From contig JAIQGI010000020.1 in assembly GCA_020072565.1 (NCBI GenBank), positions 124,001 to 188,000 of the forward strand: a DNA stretch of 64,000 bases, written 5' to 3'. The stretch's first letter is position 1. Each line of letters opens with the position of its first letter. Both the position numbers and the translations under genes were made by a program. The DNA is from Terriglobia bacterium (GTDB lineage Bacteria > Acidobacteriota > UBA6911). Under the pieces are notes generated by a model. The model was not told the origin of the DNA, made no database searches, and saw nothing but the letters and a program-made list of their open reading frames with translations. This document shows, piece by piece, positions 29,356 through 38,356 of the stretch.

Positions 29356-31650
29356 ATGATCCGTAAGCAAGACGCACTGGATTACCATTCAGAAGGAAGA
29401 CGCGGCAAAATCGAGGTGATCGCGACCAAACCCTGCCAGACTCAACGCGATCTCTCCCTTGCCTACACGCCCGGAGTCGCCGAGCCGTGCCTCGAGATCG
29501 AGGCCAACCCCGAAGATGCCTATCGTTATACTGCCAAGGGCAACCTGGTTGCGGTCGTCACCAACGGTACCGCGGTGCTCGGCCTCGGCAATATCGGCCC
29601 GCTCGCCGGCAAGCCCGTCATGGAAGGCAAGGGGGTGCTATTCAAGCGCTTCGCGGATGTCGACGTCTTCGATATCGAATTGAATTCCCTGGATTCCGAC
29701 GACATCATCAAAGCGGTCATGCTGCTGGAACCGACTTTCGGCGGCATCAACCTGGAGGACATCAAGGCTCCCGAGTGCTTCTACATCGAAGAGACGCTCA
29801 AGGCCCGGATGAACATACCGGTTTTTCACGACGACCAGCACGGCACAGCCATCATCAGCGGTGCGGCGCTGCTCAATGCCCTCGAACTCGTGGGCAAGAA
29901 AATCGAGAACGTGCGCGTCGTCTTCTCGGGCGCCGGCGCAGCCGGCATCGCCTGCGCCAAGCTTTACGAACGCCTGGGAGCAAAGAAGGAGAACATTCTT
30001 CTCGTCGACACCAAAGGCGTGGTCTTTGAGGGCCGGACGGAAGGGATGTCTCCATACAAACAGTATTTCGCCAGATCCACGAAAGCGCGGACCCTGGCAG
30101 ATGCCATGAAAGGTGCCGACGTCTTCTGCGGCGTATCCGCCAAGGGCGTCGTAAGCCAGGAAATGGTGCGCTCCATGGCCGACAACCCGATCGTCTTTGC
30201 CATGGCTAATCCTGATCCCGAGATCACCTACAACGATGCTCTCGCTGCCCGGCCCGATGTCATCATGGCCACCGGACGCTCCGATTTTCCCAACCAGGTC
30301 AACAATGTTCTCGGATTTCCTTTCATTTTCCGGGGCGCACTCGATGTGCGCGCCAGGGCCATAAACGACGAAATGAAGATCGCCGCCTGCATGGCACTGG
30401 CAAATCTCGCAAAGCAGGACGTGCCGGATTCCGTGATCCGCGCCTACGGCGGTAAGAAGCTGGGCTTCGGACGCGAGTACATCATTCCCAAGCCGTTCGA
30501 TCCCCGAGTCCTGCTGTGGGAAGCGCCGGCGGTCGCCCGGGCTGCCATGGAGTCGGGCGTGGCGCGCCAGCCCATCTCGGACTTCGAAGCTTATAAGGAC
30601 GCCCTCGAAGCCAGGTTGGGCAAGTCACGCGAGGTGATGCGGGTCTTCATTCATAAGGCGCAATCCGCTCCAAAGCGCATCGTGTTCCCGGAGGGCGAGG
30701 AAGAGAAGATCCTGCGAGCCGCACAGATCATCATCGACGACAAGATCGCTCAGCCCATTCTGCTCGGGAACATCGCGGCTATCCAGCATCACATCGCGGA
30801 ACTGGGCCTGGATCTGAAGGGCGCGGAGCTGATTGATCCCACAACGTCGCCGAAGCTGGCGGAATACGTCGCAACCTTTTATCGGGAGCGTCAGCGAAAA
30901 GGAGTGACCCCTTACAGCGCCGAGCGCAGGGTGAAGAACCATAACGTCTTCGGCATGATGATGATTCAGAGCGGCGAAGCAGACGGGTTGATTTCGGGGC
31001 TCACTCAGCACTACCCGGACACCCTGAGGCCTGCGCTCCAGATCATCGGCAAAAAGGAAGGGGTCCGCAAGGTTGCAGGGCTGTACATGATGATCTTCAA
31101 GCATCGGACCGTTTTTATCGGTGATGCCACGGTAAACATCGAACCCGGCGCCGAGGACCTGGCAGAGATCGCTCTCCTGACGGCTGAAAGAGTCCGGCAG
31201 TTCGACATCGAGCCCAGGATCGCCATGTTGTCCTTCAGCAACTTCGGCGGCACCAAGCATCCGCTGGCTGAGAAAGTGACGCGCGCAGTGGAACTGGTCA
31301 AGAAAGCGGCACCCGAATTGATGATTGACGGCGAGATGCAGGCCGACACGGCCGTGGCGCCGGAAATCATTCAGGAAGTGTACCCCTTCAGCACCCTGAA
31401 GGAGCCGGCCAACGTGTTGATCTGCCCCGATCTCACTTCGGCAAATATCGCATACAAACTGCTGGCGCACCTCGGAGGCGCAACCGCAATCGGTCCCATG
31501 CTCATGGGTATCCGTAAGCCGGTCTACCTGTTGATTCCGGGGAACGATGTCAGCGATATTGTGAACACCACGGCACTCGCGGTTTGTGATGCACAAGTCA
31601 CGGGGCGCAGGCCCGCAGGTATCGAAAGCGCCAAAGCGGGCGAGGCCTAG
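29356..31650 (+). CDS. maeB: NADP-dependent malic enzyme with phosphotransacetylase-like domain
   Basis: Oxidative decarboxylation of malate to pyruvate, supplying NADPH. The N-terminal ~430 residues are a malic enzyme: [10 protein letters not shown], the catalytic Lys/Asp region [10 protein letters not shown], and a nucleotide fold at [20 protein letters not shown]. The C-terminal ~330 residues (from [20 protein letters not shown]) are homologous to phosphate acetyltransferase, and in characterised MaeB enzymes they act as a regulatory domain sensing acetyl-CoA. The 764-residue length is the family norm. A strong GAGGAGG precedes the ATG. It is monocistronic, and a hairpin follows the stop. 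Confidence 0.95.
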   Translation: MIRKQDALDYHSEGRRGKIEVIATKPCQTQRDLSLAYTPGVAEPCLEIEANPEDAYRYTAKGNLVAVVTNGTAVLGLGNIGPLAGKPVMEGKGVLFKRFADVDVFDIELNSLDSDDIIKAVMLLEPTFGGINLEDIKAPECFYIEETLKARMNIPVFHDDQHGTAIISGAALLNALELVGKKIENVRVVFSGAGAAGIACAKLYERLGAKKENILLVDTKGVVFEGRTEGMSPYKQYFARSTKARTLADAMKGADVFCGVSAKGVVSQEMVRSMADNPIVFAMANPDPEITYNDALAARPDVIMATGRSDFPNQVNNVLGFPFIFRGALDVRARAINDEMKIAACMALANLAKQDVPDSVIRAYGGKKLGFGREYIIPKPFDPRVLLWEAPAVARAAMESGVARQPISDFEAYKDALEARLGKSREVMRVFIHKAQSAPKRIVFPEGEEEKILRAAQIIIDDKIAQPILLGNIAAIQHHIAELGLDLKGAELIDPTTSPKLAEYVATFYRERQRKGVTPYSAERRVKNHNVFGMMMIQSGEADGLISGLTQHYPDTLRPALQIIGKKEGVRKVAGLYMMIFKHRTVFIGDATVNIEPGAEDLAEIALLTAERVRQFDIEPRIAMLSFSNFGGTKHPLAEKVTRAVELVKKAAPELMIDGEMQADTAVAPEIIQEVYPFSTLKEPANVLICPDLTSANIAYKLLAHLGGATAIGPMLMGIRKPVYLLIPGNDVSDIVNTTALAVCDAQVTGRRPAGIESAKAGEA

Positions 31651-31676
31651 CACATGAGAGGATAGCGACCGTGGTT

Positions 31677-31730
31677 CCAGGACTCAAGGGAGCGCCCGCC
31701 GGAGCAATTCCGGGCTTCTTTGAGTCCTGG
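31677..31730 (+). terminator. Hairpin downstream of maeB
   Basis: CCAGGACTCAA (31677-31687) pairs exactly with TTGAGTCCTGG (31720-31730), and inner GC-rich bases extend the stem. It begins 26 bases after the maeB stop. No long T run follows, so it may be a Rho-assisted or mRNA-stabilising structure. Confidence 0.5.
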
Positions 31731-31785
31731 CGGTTTAGGCATGGCCGCGCTGGAACTCCCGGCCCTGCGAGCAGCGTGAGGCGGG

Positions 31786-31995
31786 TCAGCGCACGAAAAC
31801 GCGACGCAACCTGCTTCGACGACGGGCAGATCTTACCGGTTGGAGCATCTCCGGAGATCTCGAGCGATTTCCTGCGATGACGGGATCGACGATTTCACCG
31901 CACAGAAGACATACCAGTCCAGCAGCTCGGCCCTGTGCTCGCCGATCGCGCAATTCAAAGGGATACATCAGTCCACTACATCGTTGGCATTTCAT
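31786..31995 (-). CDS. Small zinc-ribbon protein
   Basis: 69 residues. CQRC near the start and CLLC at ~28-31 form a two-CxxC zinc ribbon, with the conserved ending GEIVDPVIAGNR. Short proteins of this kind, beginning like MxCxRCxGLM and containing a CxxCGExxDPxI motif, are widespread and uncharacterised. The last ~20 residues are Arg-rich. GAGGT precedes the ATG. It has no obvious partner. The strong motif match makes it real despite its size; it overlaps no other gene. Confidence 0.7.
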   Translation of the reverse strand: MKCQRCSGLMYPFELRDRRAQGRAAGLVCLLCGEIVDPVIAGNRSRSPEMLQPVRSARRRSRLRRVFVR

Positions 31996-32239
31996 AAGAC
32001 CTCACCGACCTTCGTTTCCACGCTCTGTAACTGATTCGATCTTTCCATCCCGTTTGCAGCCCGTGCCTGCGCCGAATCCCGACGCGGTCCAAGCGGCTGA
32101 TCAAAATCGGGTGGAGTCTATCAATTGCTTTGGGAAGGAAAAAACTAGGTCATTCCCTAGGTAGGGGAGGAGAAAATCCTGGAACGCGAGGATTCGACGA
32201 TGGCAGGCTCGGCAGGCCGCCCTGTAAAAGCAAGTGCCT

Positions 32240-32689
32240 TCAGCGCTTCCTTCTTCTGGGCGATCTTGGGAGGCTCTGGGCCGGCCGGAGATTGCGCTCG
32301 GGGTAGTCCTCCGACGAGGCCGGATCAAGTTCCCAGCGTTTCTTGTCCCGCTGCTCCAGCTTTTCCGCGGTATGGAGAGGTTCAGAATCTTCGTAGACGA
32401 TCCCCGCGGCCAGCCCGAGTTCATCAACAATGTCCTGATTCGGCGTAGGATTGTCGCCGCCGACCGTCTCATCCCCCGCATCCGCCTGGTCCCACGCAGC
32501 ATCCGGGTCGCCGCCGGAGATCTCAGGTTGCTTGTCGGTGTGTTCATGCAGCTTGCGCGCCAGTTCATTGCACCGGCCCCGCTGTTCGGCCTCGTGGAAT
32601 TCTTCTTCGACTTCTTCGTCCACGGGAACCTGCGGGCTCTCCGCCCTGCCGGCATCAATGATGATCGCAGGATCTTTGATTTTGGCCAT
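32240..32689 (-). CDS. DUF6335-like acidic protein
   Basis: 149 residues, strongly acidic, without membrane segments. The conserved centre reads TVGGDNPTPNQDIVDELGLA then VYEDSEPLHTAEKLEQRDKK and RWELDPASSEDY, which I recognise as the core of the DUF6335 family found in cyanobacteria and other phyla. The basic tail (RSPRRRKR) contrasts with the acidic body. The function is unknown. It is monocistronic; a 14-base perfect inverted repeat lies ~90 bases upstream of its start. Confidence 0.75.
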   Translation of the reverse strand: MAKIKDPAIIIDAGRAESPQVPVDEEVEEEFHEAEQRGRCNELARKLHEHTDKQPEISGGDPDAAWDQADAGDETVGGDNPTPNQDIVDELGLAAGIVYEDSEPLHTAEKLEQRDKKRWELDPASSEDYPERNLRPAQSLPRSPRRRKR

Positions 32690-32778
32690 AACCGATTCTT
32701 CCCATCCCGGCGCCTCAGGGATATTCTGAAGGTGCCTTTCAATAGATTATAACGCCGCGCGAGGACGCCGGGAAGGGC

Positions 32779-32838
32779 AGCCCCGCATGGCAAGGATGTC
32801 GCGGATTCAGGCACTCGAAACTCGTGCCATGCGGGGCT
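32779..32838. repeat. Perfect 14-base inverted repeat
   Basis: AGCCCCGCATGGCA (32779-32792) and TGCCATGCGGGGCT (32825-32838) are exact complements. The 32-base loop contains a competing GGCAC...GTGCC stem. On the plus strand it is followed by CTTCCTGGTTTTT, like an intrinsic terminator, although no plus-strand gene lies upstream. Confidence 0.6.
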
Positions 32839-32981
32839 CTTCCTGGTTTTTAAGAAGCTGTTTTCGGAGGGTGGCACAATAAGTCGTCAATCTTCAGCCG
32901 CCAAACGTCAATTCGAGTATGCTGGCAACCTCTCCCGGTGCACCGGTCTTAGGTACGGAGGCTGGACAGTAGGTCGGACCG

Positions 32982-33301
32982 ATGCTTGAGCGACACACCA
33001 CTGGGCAGAACCAGCCGGAGCCGGCATGGCATTCCTTGGCTGCGGCGGATCTGTGTGCCCACTTGCAGGCAATTGGCAATTCAGGACTTGATGAGGCCGA
33101 AGTGGACAGCGGGCGTAAGAGGATGTCGGTGATATTCGAGCGCGACGGCAGGCTGGCCTGTGCCGTCAAGGGGGCCCCCACAGCGGTGCTGCCTCGCTGC
33201 GACCGGAAGCTGACCAAAGGCAGATCGGCTTGGCAAACGATGACAAGCTGCTCAGCGGACAGGATCTGGGCGCACTCTCCGAAGCGGCTCTAGCGGGATA
33301 A
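32982..33301 (+). pseudogene. P-type cation ATPase remnant with internal deletions
   Basis: Three pieces of a Ca2+-type P-type ATPase are pressed together in ~320 bases. Residues ~15-41 (AWHSLAAADLCAHLQAIGNS) match the N-terminal cytoplasmic domain. Directly after, DSGRKRMSVIF and AVKGAPTAVLPRC match the nucleotide-binding domain that should lie ~350 residues later. From 33221, in another frame, IGLANDDKLLSGQDLGALSE matches the following segment. The phosphorylation motif DKTGT and all membrane helices are absent. It is non-functional as an ATPase. Confidence 0.65.
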
Positions 33302-33354
33302 GATCGAGGGCCCCTTCAGCCGGAATCTGATTGATTTGCTGTATTTTAAAGAGC

Positions 33355-33873
33355 TTACTGTGGTCCGGCACCGATCCCTTTGACGAGCGTCTGGTAATCC
33401 TGGGGGGAGAGTGCGGGCAGTCGCTGCAGAAAGGCAATCAGCGCCCAAAGCTGTGCTTCGTCGTATGCCGGGGCAAACGCCGGCATGCCGGTCATTCTGA
33501 CTCCGTTCTTGACGATCCAAAAGAGTTCTGCCGGCGTCCAGTCCGACACGGCCCCAGCAAGACTGGGTGGCGCTGGATTCAGGCCTTTGGCGAAAGTCGC
33601 GCGCGCCACGCCTGGAGCGCCATGGCAAGTGGCACAGGACGTCTGGTAGTAACCCGCGCCCCTGCGCACCATATCCGCGTCAGTGAGAGGCGGAGCCGAA
33701 ATTCCTGCCGCATGCCGGCGAACTGAGTTGTCCATGGTAGTGCTCATGACCCAACGTATTGGCCTGCTGTGCGGTTCAATGGCGCTCACATTGTAGATCC
33801 CCAGGTAGATGAAAAAAAGAAACGCAATGACGAGCACAATCGCGAGGATCACAATCGATGCAATGATTTTCAT
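33355..33873 (-). CDS. Membrane-anchored monohaem cytochrome c
   Basis: 172 residues from the ATG at 33873, which has GGAGAGGAGA upstream. One N-terminal membrane anchor (IIASIVILAIVLVIAFLFFI) is followed by a class I cytochrome c domain with CATCH haem attachment and the distal Met in MTGMPAFAP. It would carry electrons in the periplasm. It stands alone, so its partners are unknown; it could serve the redox complexes elsewhere in the genome. An upstream ATG at 33915 would add a non-conserved tail. Confidence 0.9.
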   Translation of the reverse strand: MKIIASIVILAIVLVIAFLFFIYLGIYNVSAIEPHSRPIRWVMSTTMDNSVRRHAAGISAPPLTDADMVRRGAGYYQTSCATCHGAPGVARATFAKGLNPAPPSLAGAVSDWTPAELFWIVKNGVRMTGMPAFAPAYDEAQLWALIAFLQRLPALSPQDYQTLVKGIGAGPQ

Positions 33874-34086
33874 CAATTCTCCTCTCCTGCGCTCCTGCAC
33901 CAGAAATGTTAGCACAGTGAGCAGCGAGCAGCGGCCAGCGTGATGTCGGCCAGGGTGCAGAGATGGAAACGCCGCCGGCTCCGGAAGCGGACTTTCAGCT
34001 GCGTCTGTCTGGGGGGTAAGCTTGACTTATTCCGGTCCTTAGCCTAAAAATGAGTCACCCTCGCTCACATTGGCAAGGAGCACAAA

Positions 34087-34599
34087 ATGATATGGAAAAA
34101 GTCCGATTCTGAAGAGGCCGCAGCCCCGGCCCAGTTTCAGCCGTCGCCGGCACCCCTGACACGCACCCAGCCGCAACCTGCAAGAGAGCGCGCCCTGATC
34201 GGCGCATCGATCGAAATCAAGGGCAACGTCACCGGCGGAGAGGATTTGTTCATAGAAGGGCGGGTCGACGGAAAAATCGAATTGCAGCAGCACAGCGTCA
34301 CTGTCGGCAAGAGCGGGCGCGTAAATGCGGACATCATCGGCCGCACTATTGTGGTTATGGGTGAGGTTGACGGCAACCTCTGCGGGGAGGAACAGATCAT
34401 TTTGCACCAGTCATGCAGGGTGCACGGCAACTTGTTTGCCCCGCGCGTGACCCTGGAGGACGGCTGTAATTTCAAGGGCAGCATCGACATGGCGCCCAAG
34501 GCTGCCGCCGAAACAACCCCTCCGCAGCCTGCGGCACTGGAAATAAGCCCGGCGATACCGCCGTTTCAGCGACACGATAGAACCACGGAAGAGATCTAA
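34087..34599 (+). CDS. Bactofilin
   Basis: Polymer-forming cytoskeletal protein of 170 residues. The central DUF583 beta-helix lies at ~35-135, seen as repeating short strands (GASIEIKGNVTGGEDLFIEG, VDGKIELQQHSVTVG, GRVNADIIGRTIVVMGEVDG). Proline-rich tails flank it, as usual for bactofilins. AAGGAG precedes the ATG. Bactofilins organise cell shape and peptidoglycan enzymes. The next gene is a methyltransferase-like protein, with no mreB or M23 peptidase nearby. Confidence 0.9.
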   Translation: MIWKKSDSEEAAAPAQFQPSPAPLTRTQPQPARERALIGASIEIKGNVTGGEDLFIEGRVDGKIELQQHSVTVGKSGRVNADIIGRTIVVMGEVDGNLCGEEQIILHQSCRVHGNLFAPRVTLEDGCNFKGSIDMAPKAAAETTPPQPAALEISPAIPPFQRHDRTTEEI

Positions 34600-34671
34600 T
34601 CCGCAGGAGGCCTGAAGAGGCCGCTGCACCTAGCCGTCGGCAGCGCGGCGTTTAGCCGGTTTGACATCACA

Positions 34672-35289
34672 ATGACTCGGATTGTCTCCCAGAATTCACA
34701 TCTCGAACAGACAGAGTACAAGACGCTCGGGCTCGACGCTCTGGTGAGCCGTCTGCAAGGCGACCGCAAGTATTTCATCCTCGATCTGGGACAGGCACTC
34801 GGCGTCAATGTGGAATTCTGGTCCAGATTCCAGTGCCGGCTTTACATCGAGGATTTCTACCGCAGTTACAGCGCCAGGGTCGCTTCGGGTCCGGATGATC
34901 CTAAAGAGACAATTCTGGCAGAGCTCTTGCCGTTCAGCGAGGAGGCGCGCTTCGACATCATCCTGGCTTGGGATCTGTTCAACTACCTGAATCTGGAAGA
35001 GATTGAGGCGCTCGTCGGGCGCCTCGACAGATGGTGCCGGCCGGGAACCCTGCTCTTTACCCTGCTCTCGTACCTGCCTCAGATCCCCGCCGAACCTTTC
35101 GTCTTCAGGATCCTGGACACCCAACGGATGATTTACGAAACGAGCACGCGAGAAACCCGGCCCTGCCCGCGCTACCAGCCCAGAGACCTGGTCAGGTTTC
35201 TCGCGCGGTTTGATGTGTCCAGCTGCTTCCTCCTGCGCCATGGAGTCCAGGAATTCATTTTTGCGTACAGGGATGACCCGAAGCGGTAA
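34672..35289 (+). CDS. SAM-dependent methyltransferase-like protein
   Basis: 205 residues of Rossmann-like layout: KYFILDLGQALGVNVEFWSR would be motif I, FDIILAWDLFNYLN the acidic post-motif and RPGTLLFTLLSYL a later strand. The classic GxGxG loop is degenerate (LGQALG), so cofactor binding is uncertain. No membrane segment is present. It lies 72 bases downstream of the bactofilin on the same strand. The target is unknown. Confidence 0.65.
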   Translation: MTRIVSQNSHLEQTEYKTLGLDALVSRLQGDRKYFILDLGQALGVNVEFWSRFQCRLYIEDFYRSYSARVASGPDDPKETILAELLPFSEEARFDIILAWDLFNYLNLEEIEALVGRLDRWCRPGTLLFTLLSYLPQIPAEPFVFRILDTQRMIYETSTRETRPCPRYQPRDLVRFLARFDVSSCFLLRHGVQEFIFAYRDDPKR

Positions 35290-35476
35290 GTTCGGAGTCC
35301 ACGCTGCCTACCCGGCACGGAGAGCAATAACCACGCTCGATCGTCATGCCTTCGAACGCGGTATCGGGGTATTCCGTTGAAACTGCGTTGAAAAACAACT
35401 AACTTAGGGCGCTCGACTGAAACGACCATCGGTCATGTGCGCAGACGGTACTAATCTTCCCCTATAGGATAGAAGC

Positions 35477-36760
35477 ATGAAAAGGCGGCGTTTTCCCTCT
35501 TTGACCGTGCAGATTCTGATTGGTCTGGTGATCGGCATCTTCATCGGCTGGCTTGAGCCGGGCTGGGGCAAGTCCATCAAGCCCATGGCCGATATTTTCC
35601 TGCGCATGATCAAAATGATTATCGCACCCCTGATTTTTTCGACATTGGTCATCGGCATCGCCGGCACAGGTGATTTTAGGAAAGTCGGACGCATCGGGCT
35701 CAAAGCCATAATCTACTTTGAGATCGCCACGACCGTTGCTCTCTTGATCGGACTGGTAACGGTAAACGTGTTCAAGCCCGGGCAATACATCTCCCAGAGC
35801 GTCACCCGAAGCTCAGCCCCGCCCCAGTCGGCCAGCACGCTGATACAGGCTCATGAGTCCGGCAGCGACTTCCTGATTAATGTCTTCCCTACCAGCGTAG
35901 TCGACGCGATGGCGAAGGGTAACATCTTGCAGTTGGTCATCTTTTCCATCTTTTTCGGCCTCGCGCTGGCCGCAATTGGTGAAAAGGGGCAGCCGCTCAT
36001 TTCTGTTCTGAACACGGTGGCCGAGACGATGTTCCGCTTCACCGATTTTGTGATGAGATTCGCGCCACTGGGGGTGATGGCAGCGATTGCGTGGACCGTC
36101 GGAGACAAGGGACTGGGAGTGCTGAGAGGATACGCGAGCCTGGTCCTTTGCTTCTATGGGGCCTTGATCTTCTTTGTGTTCGTAGTGCTGTTTCTGGTTT
36201 GCAGCATGATCCGGGTGCCTTTCATGCGCCTGTTCAAGGCCATTCGTGAGCCGTTTACCATCGCCTTTACGACCGCCTCGAGCGAAGCTGCACTTCCTAC
36301 CGCCATGGAGATGATGGAACGCTTCGGCTGCCCGCGAGACATCGTGGGATTTGTTCTCCCCACGGGTTACAGCTTCAACCTCGATGGCGCCACTCTTTAC
36401 CTGTCGCTGGCTTCGATTTTCATCGCGCAGGTCTTCGGCATTCCCCTTGATATAAAGACGCAGCTCGCCATGATGCTCACGCTGATGCTTACGTCCAAAG
36501 GGGTCGCGGGCGTGCCGCGCGCGTCCCTCGTGATTCTCGCCGGGACGGTTGCCAGCTTCAATCTGCCGTTGGAAGGAGTCGCCCTCCTGCTCGGCATCGA
36601 TCAGATCCTCGATATGGGGCGCACGGCCACCAACGTGACCGGAAACTGCGTCGCAACCGCCGTAGTAGCGCGCTGGGAGGGAGTGCTCGACGACAAAAAG
36701 ATGCTGGCCTTCGAAGGCGGTAAAGCCGCTCCGGCCACCGCGAGCATGCAAACGGACTAG
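35477..36760 (+). CDS. Dicarboxylate/amino acid:cation symporter (DAACS family)
   Basis: 427-residue inner membrane importer of the GltP/DctA family, with eight helices and two re-entrant loops expected. Signatures seen: the serine-rich hairpin TTASSEAALPTAMEMMERFG, the GYSFNLDGATLYLSLASIFI helix, GVAGVPRASLVILAGT and DQILDMGRTATNVTGNCVAT, which together form the substrate and Na+ sites. It probably takes up C4-dicarboxylates or glutamate/aspartate. It is monocistronic, with a weak AGGAT ribosome site. Its 3' end is convergent with an M48 protease gene, 10 bases apart. Confidence 0.93.
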   Translation: MKRRRFPSLTVQILIGLVIGIFIGWLEPGWGKSIKPMADIFLRMIKMIIAPLIFSTLVIGIAGTGDFRKVGRIGLKAIIYFEIATTVALLIGLVTVNVFKPGQYISQSVTRSSAPPQSASTLIQAHESGSDFLINVFPTSVVDAMAKGNILQLVIFSIFFGLALAAIGEKGQPLISVLNTVAETMFRFTDFVMRFAPLGVMAAIAWTVGDKGLGVLRGYASLVLCFYGALIFFVFVVLFLVCSMIRVPFMRLFKAIREPFTIAFTTASSEAALPTAMEMMERFGCPRDIVGFVLPTGYSFNLDGATLYLSLASIFIAQVFGIPLDIKTQLAMMLTLMLTSKGVAGVPRASLVILAGTVASFNLPLEGVALLLGIDQILDMGRTATNVTGNCVATAVVARWEGVLDDKKMLAFEGGKAAPATASMQTD

Positions 36761-36770
36761 CAGTCACCCG

Positions 36771-38159
36771 TCATTTTGCTATGAACCGGGCCGAGTTGAC
36801 CATGTTTTCCAGGGCGCGCCGATAATCGCCGTATTCCTGCTCGGGAGCGACTCCGACAAAATAAACGAGACCTTCAGGGCGCAGCACCGTCACGAGCCAG
36901 TTGGTCTCGGTCCCCCCGACCGGCGAGTCGTTCCGCAACGTGGTTGCCAGGGCGCGTTCGCCGCCGACCCGCAGCTGCGCGCTGGATTTCGTCACGCGCA
37001 TGTTTGGATTCTCGCGCTGCAAACCGGCAATCAGCTGGTTCGTCGCCTCCTGCAGGTCAAATCGTCCGGAACGCCCGGCCTGTGGCGGAAAAACGGAGAT
37101 CATCATTCCATACGCCAACGAGTCTCCCTGGCTCCCCGCGATAATGCCGTTGTCCGGCGCGATCATCACCGACTGATCGCTGTCGCGCGCGCTCCAATTG
37201 TCGGGATGACGCAGCCGCAGAATATCATTCTCGTAATCACGAAGCTGATTCGACGGTTTGGGCGGGCGCTGGGCGCGCGGCTGCACATCGCTTTGCGGTT
37301 TCGTTGCAGGAGCCTCTTTGGGCCGGGGCAGCGACCTGACATACTTCCGGATCGCCTGGAACTCAGCCGAATCGGCGATCGCGCCCTGCGGCGGGCCACC
37401 GAGCCGGTCGATCTCCACAGAGATGTCGCTGATCCGATTTTCAGTGTTCGGGTGGCTGCTGAGCCACTGCGGCATCCTGCTCCCTCCCTGGGCCTGGAGC
37501 TTTTCGAAAAACTGCAACATGGCGCGCGGATCATAGCGGGTGTCGTACAGTACCTGTGTCCCCAGGAGATCCGCCTGACGTTCGGCGTCGCGCGAATACT
37601 TCAACAGCACCGAATCGGTGGCAAAGCCGGCACCGATCTGGGCCAGCACTGCTCCGACCGAACGGCCTCCCAGCCCCCCCAGAATTGCCAGAGGCACTTG
37701 CGCGAGATAAGCCTTGCTTGCCTGATTGGTGCCATGGCGTAAGGCCGCATGACCGATCTCGTGCGCCATGACGCCGGCCAGCTGGGCTTCGTCGTCTGCG
37801 GCTTCCATGGTGCCGCGATTCACAAAGAGGAAGCCTCCGGGAAGAGCGAAGGCATTGATGCTCATGTCGTTGACGGCTTTGAATTGGTAGGGATACTTCT
37901 CTCCAGGAGCCTTGGCAGCCAGGCGGAGGCCGAGGCGATTCAGGTAATCATCGACCCTGCGGTCATTAAGCATCGGGAGCTGCCGCTCAGCATCCGCAGT
38001 CACCTGGCGCCCCATTTCGACGTCCTGCGCCGGAGTGAACAGATTCCAGCCCGGCTTCAGCTGCGTGCGCTGTGCAAATGCAGCAGGGACCAGCACCAAT
38101 ACCAACGATGCCAGCACCAAACGGGCGCTAAAAACCCGACCTTGATTCGGATTTTTCAT
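36771..38159 (-). CDS. M48-family zinc metalloprotease (BepA-like)
   Basis: 462 residues with a signal peptide (SARLVLASLVLVLVPAAFA). The protease domain spans ~45-260 with HEIGH as zinc ligands and catalytic Glu, and the third ligand in SRDAERQAD. The ending of the domain, LSSHPNTENRI, is typical of periplasmic M48 enzymes. In place of the usual TPR tail there is a ~160-residue C-terminal domain of unknown fold (RLRHPDNWSARDSDQSVMIA ... TNWLVTVLRPEGLVYFVGVA). It likely performs quality control of outer-membrane proteins. GGGAGGGAG precedes the ATG. It lies downstream of the sigma/anti-sigma/PDZ cluster on the same strand, 197 bases away. Confidence 0.92.
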   Translation of the reverse strand: MKNPNQGRVFSARLVLASLVLVLVPAAFAQRTQLKPGWNLFTPAQDVEMGRQVTADAERQLPMLNDRRVDDYLNRLGLRLAAKAPGEKYPYQFKAVNDMSINAFALPGGFLFVNRGTMEAADDEAQLAGVMAHEIGHAALRHGTNQASKAYLAQVPLAILGGLGGRSVGAVLAQIGAGFATDSVLLKYSRDAERQADLLGTQVLYDTRYDPRAMLQFFEKLQAQGGSRMPQWLSSHPNTENRISDISVEIDRLGGPPQGAIADSAEFQAIRKYVRSLPRPKEAPATKPQSDVQPRAQRPPKPSNQLRDYENDILRLRHPDNWSARDSDQSVMIAPDNGIIAGSQGDSLAYGMMISVFPPQAGRSGRFDLQEATNQLIAGLQRENPNMRVTKSSAQLRVGGERALATTLRNDSPVGGTETNWLVTVLRPEGLVYFVGVAPEQEYGDYRRALENMVNSARFIAK

Positions 38160-38356
38160 TGATCTCCCTCCCGCTTTAGTTTATGGCCAATATAAAGAAC
38201 CGGGCGAAAGAACAGAGTGGACATGCCACGTACCAAGATAGTCAGGCGGTTGGAATAAAGCAAAAATAAAAGCAGCCGCGAATGACAGGAATAAAGCGGA
38301 ACAAGAAGGTCGTGCGCTTCGTGCTTTTCGAGGCTGCTCTTGCTTTTGCCTGCCCG

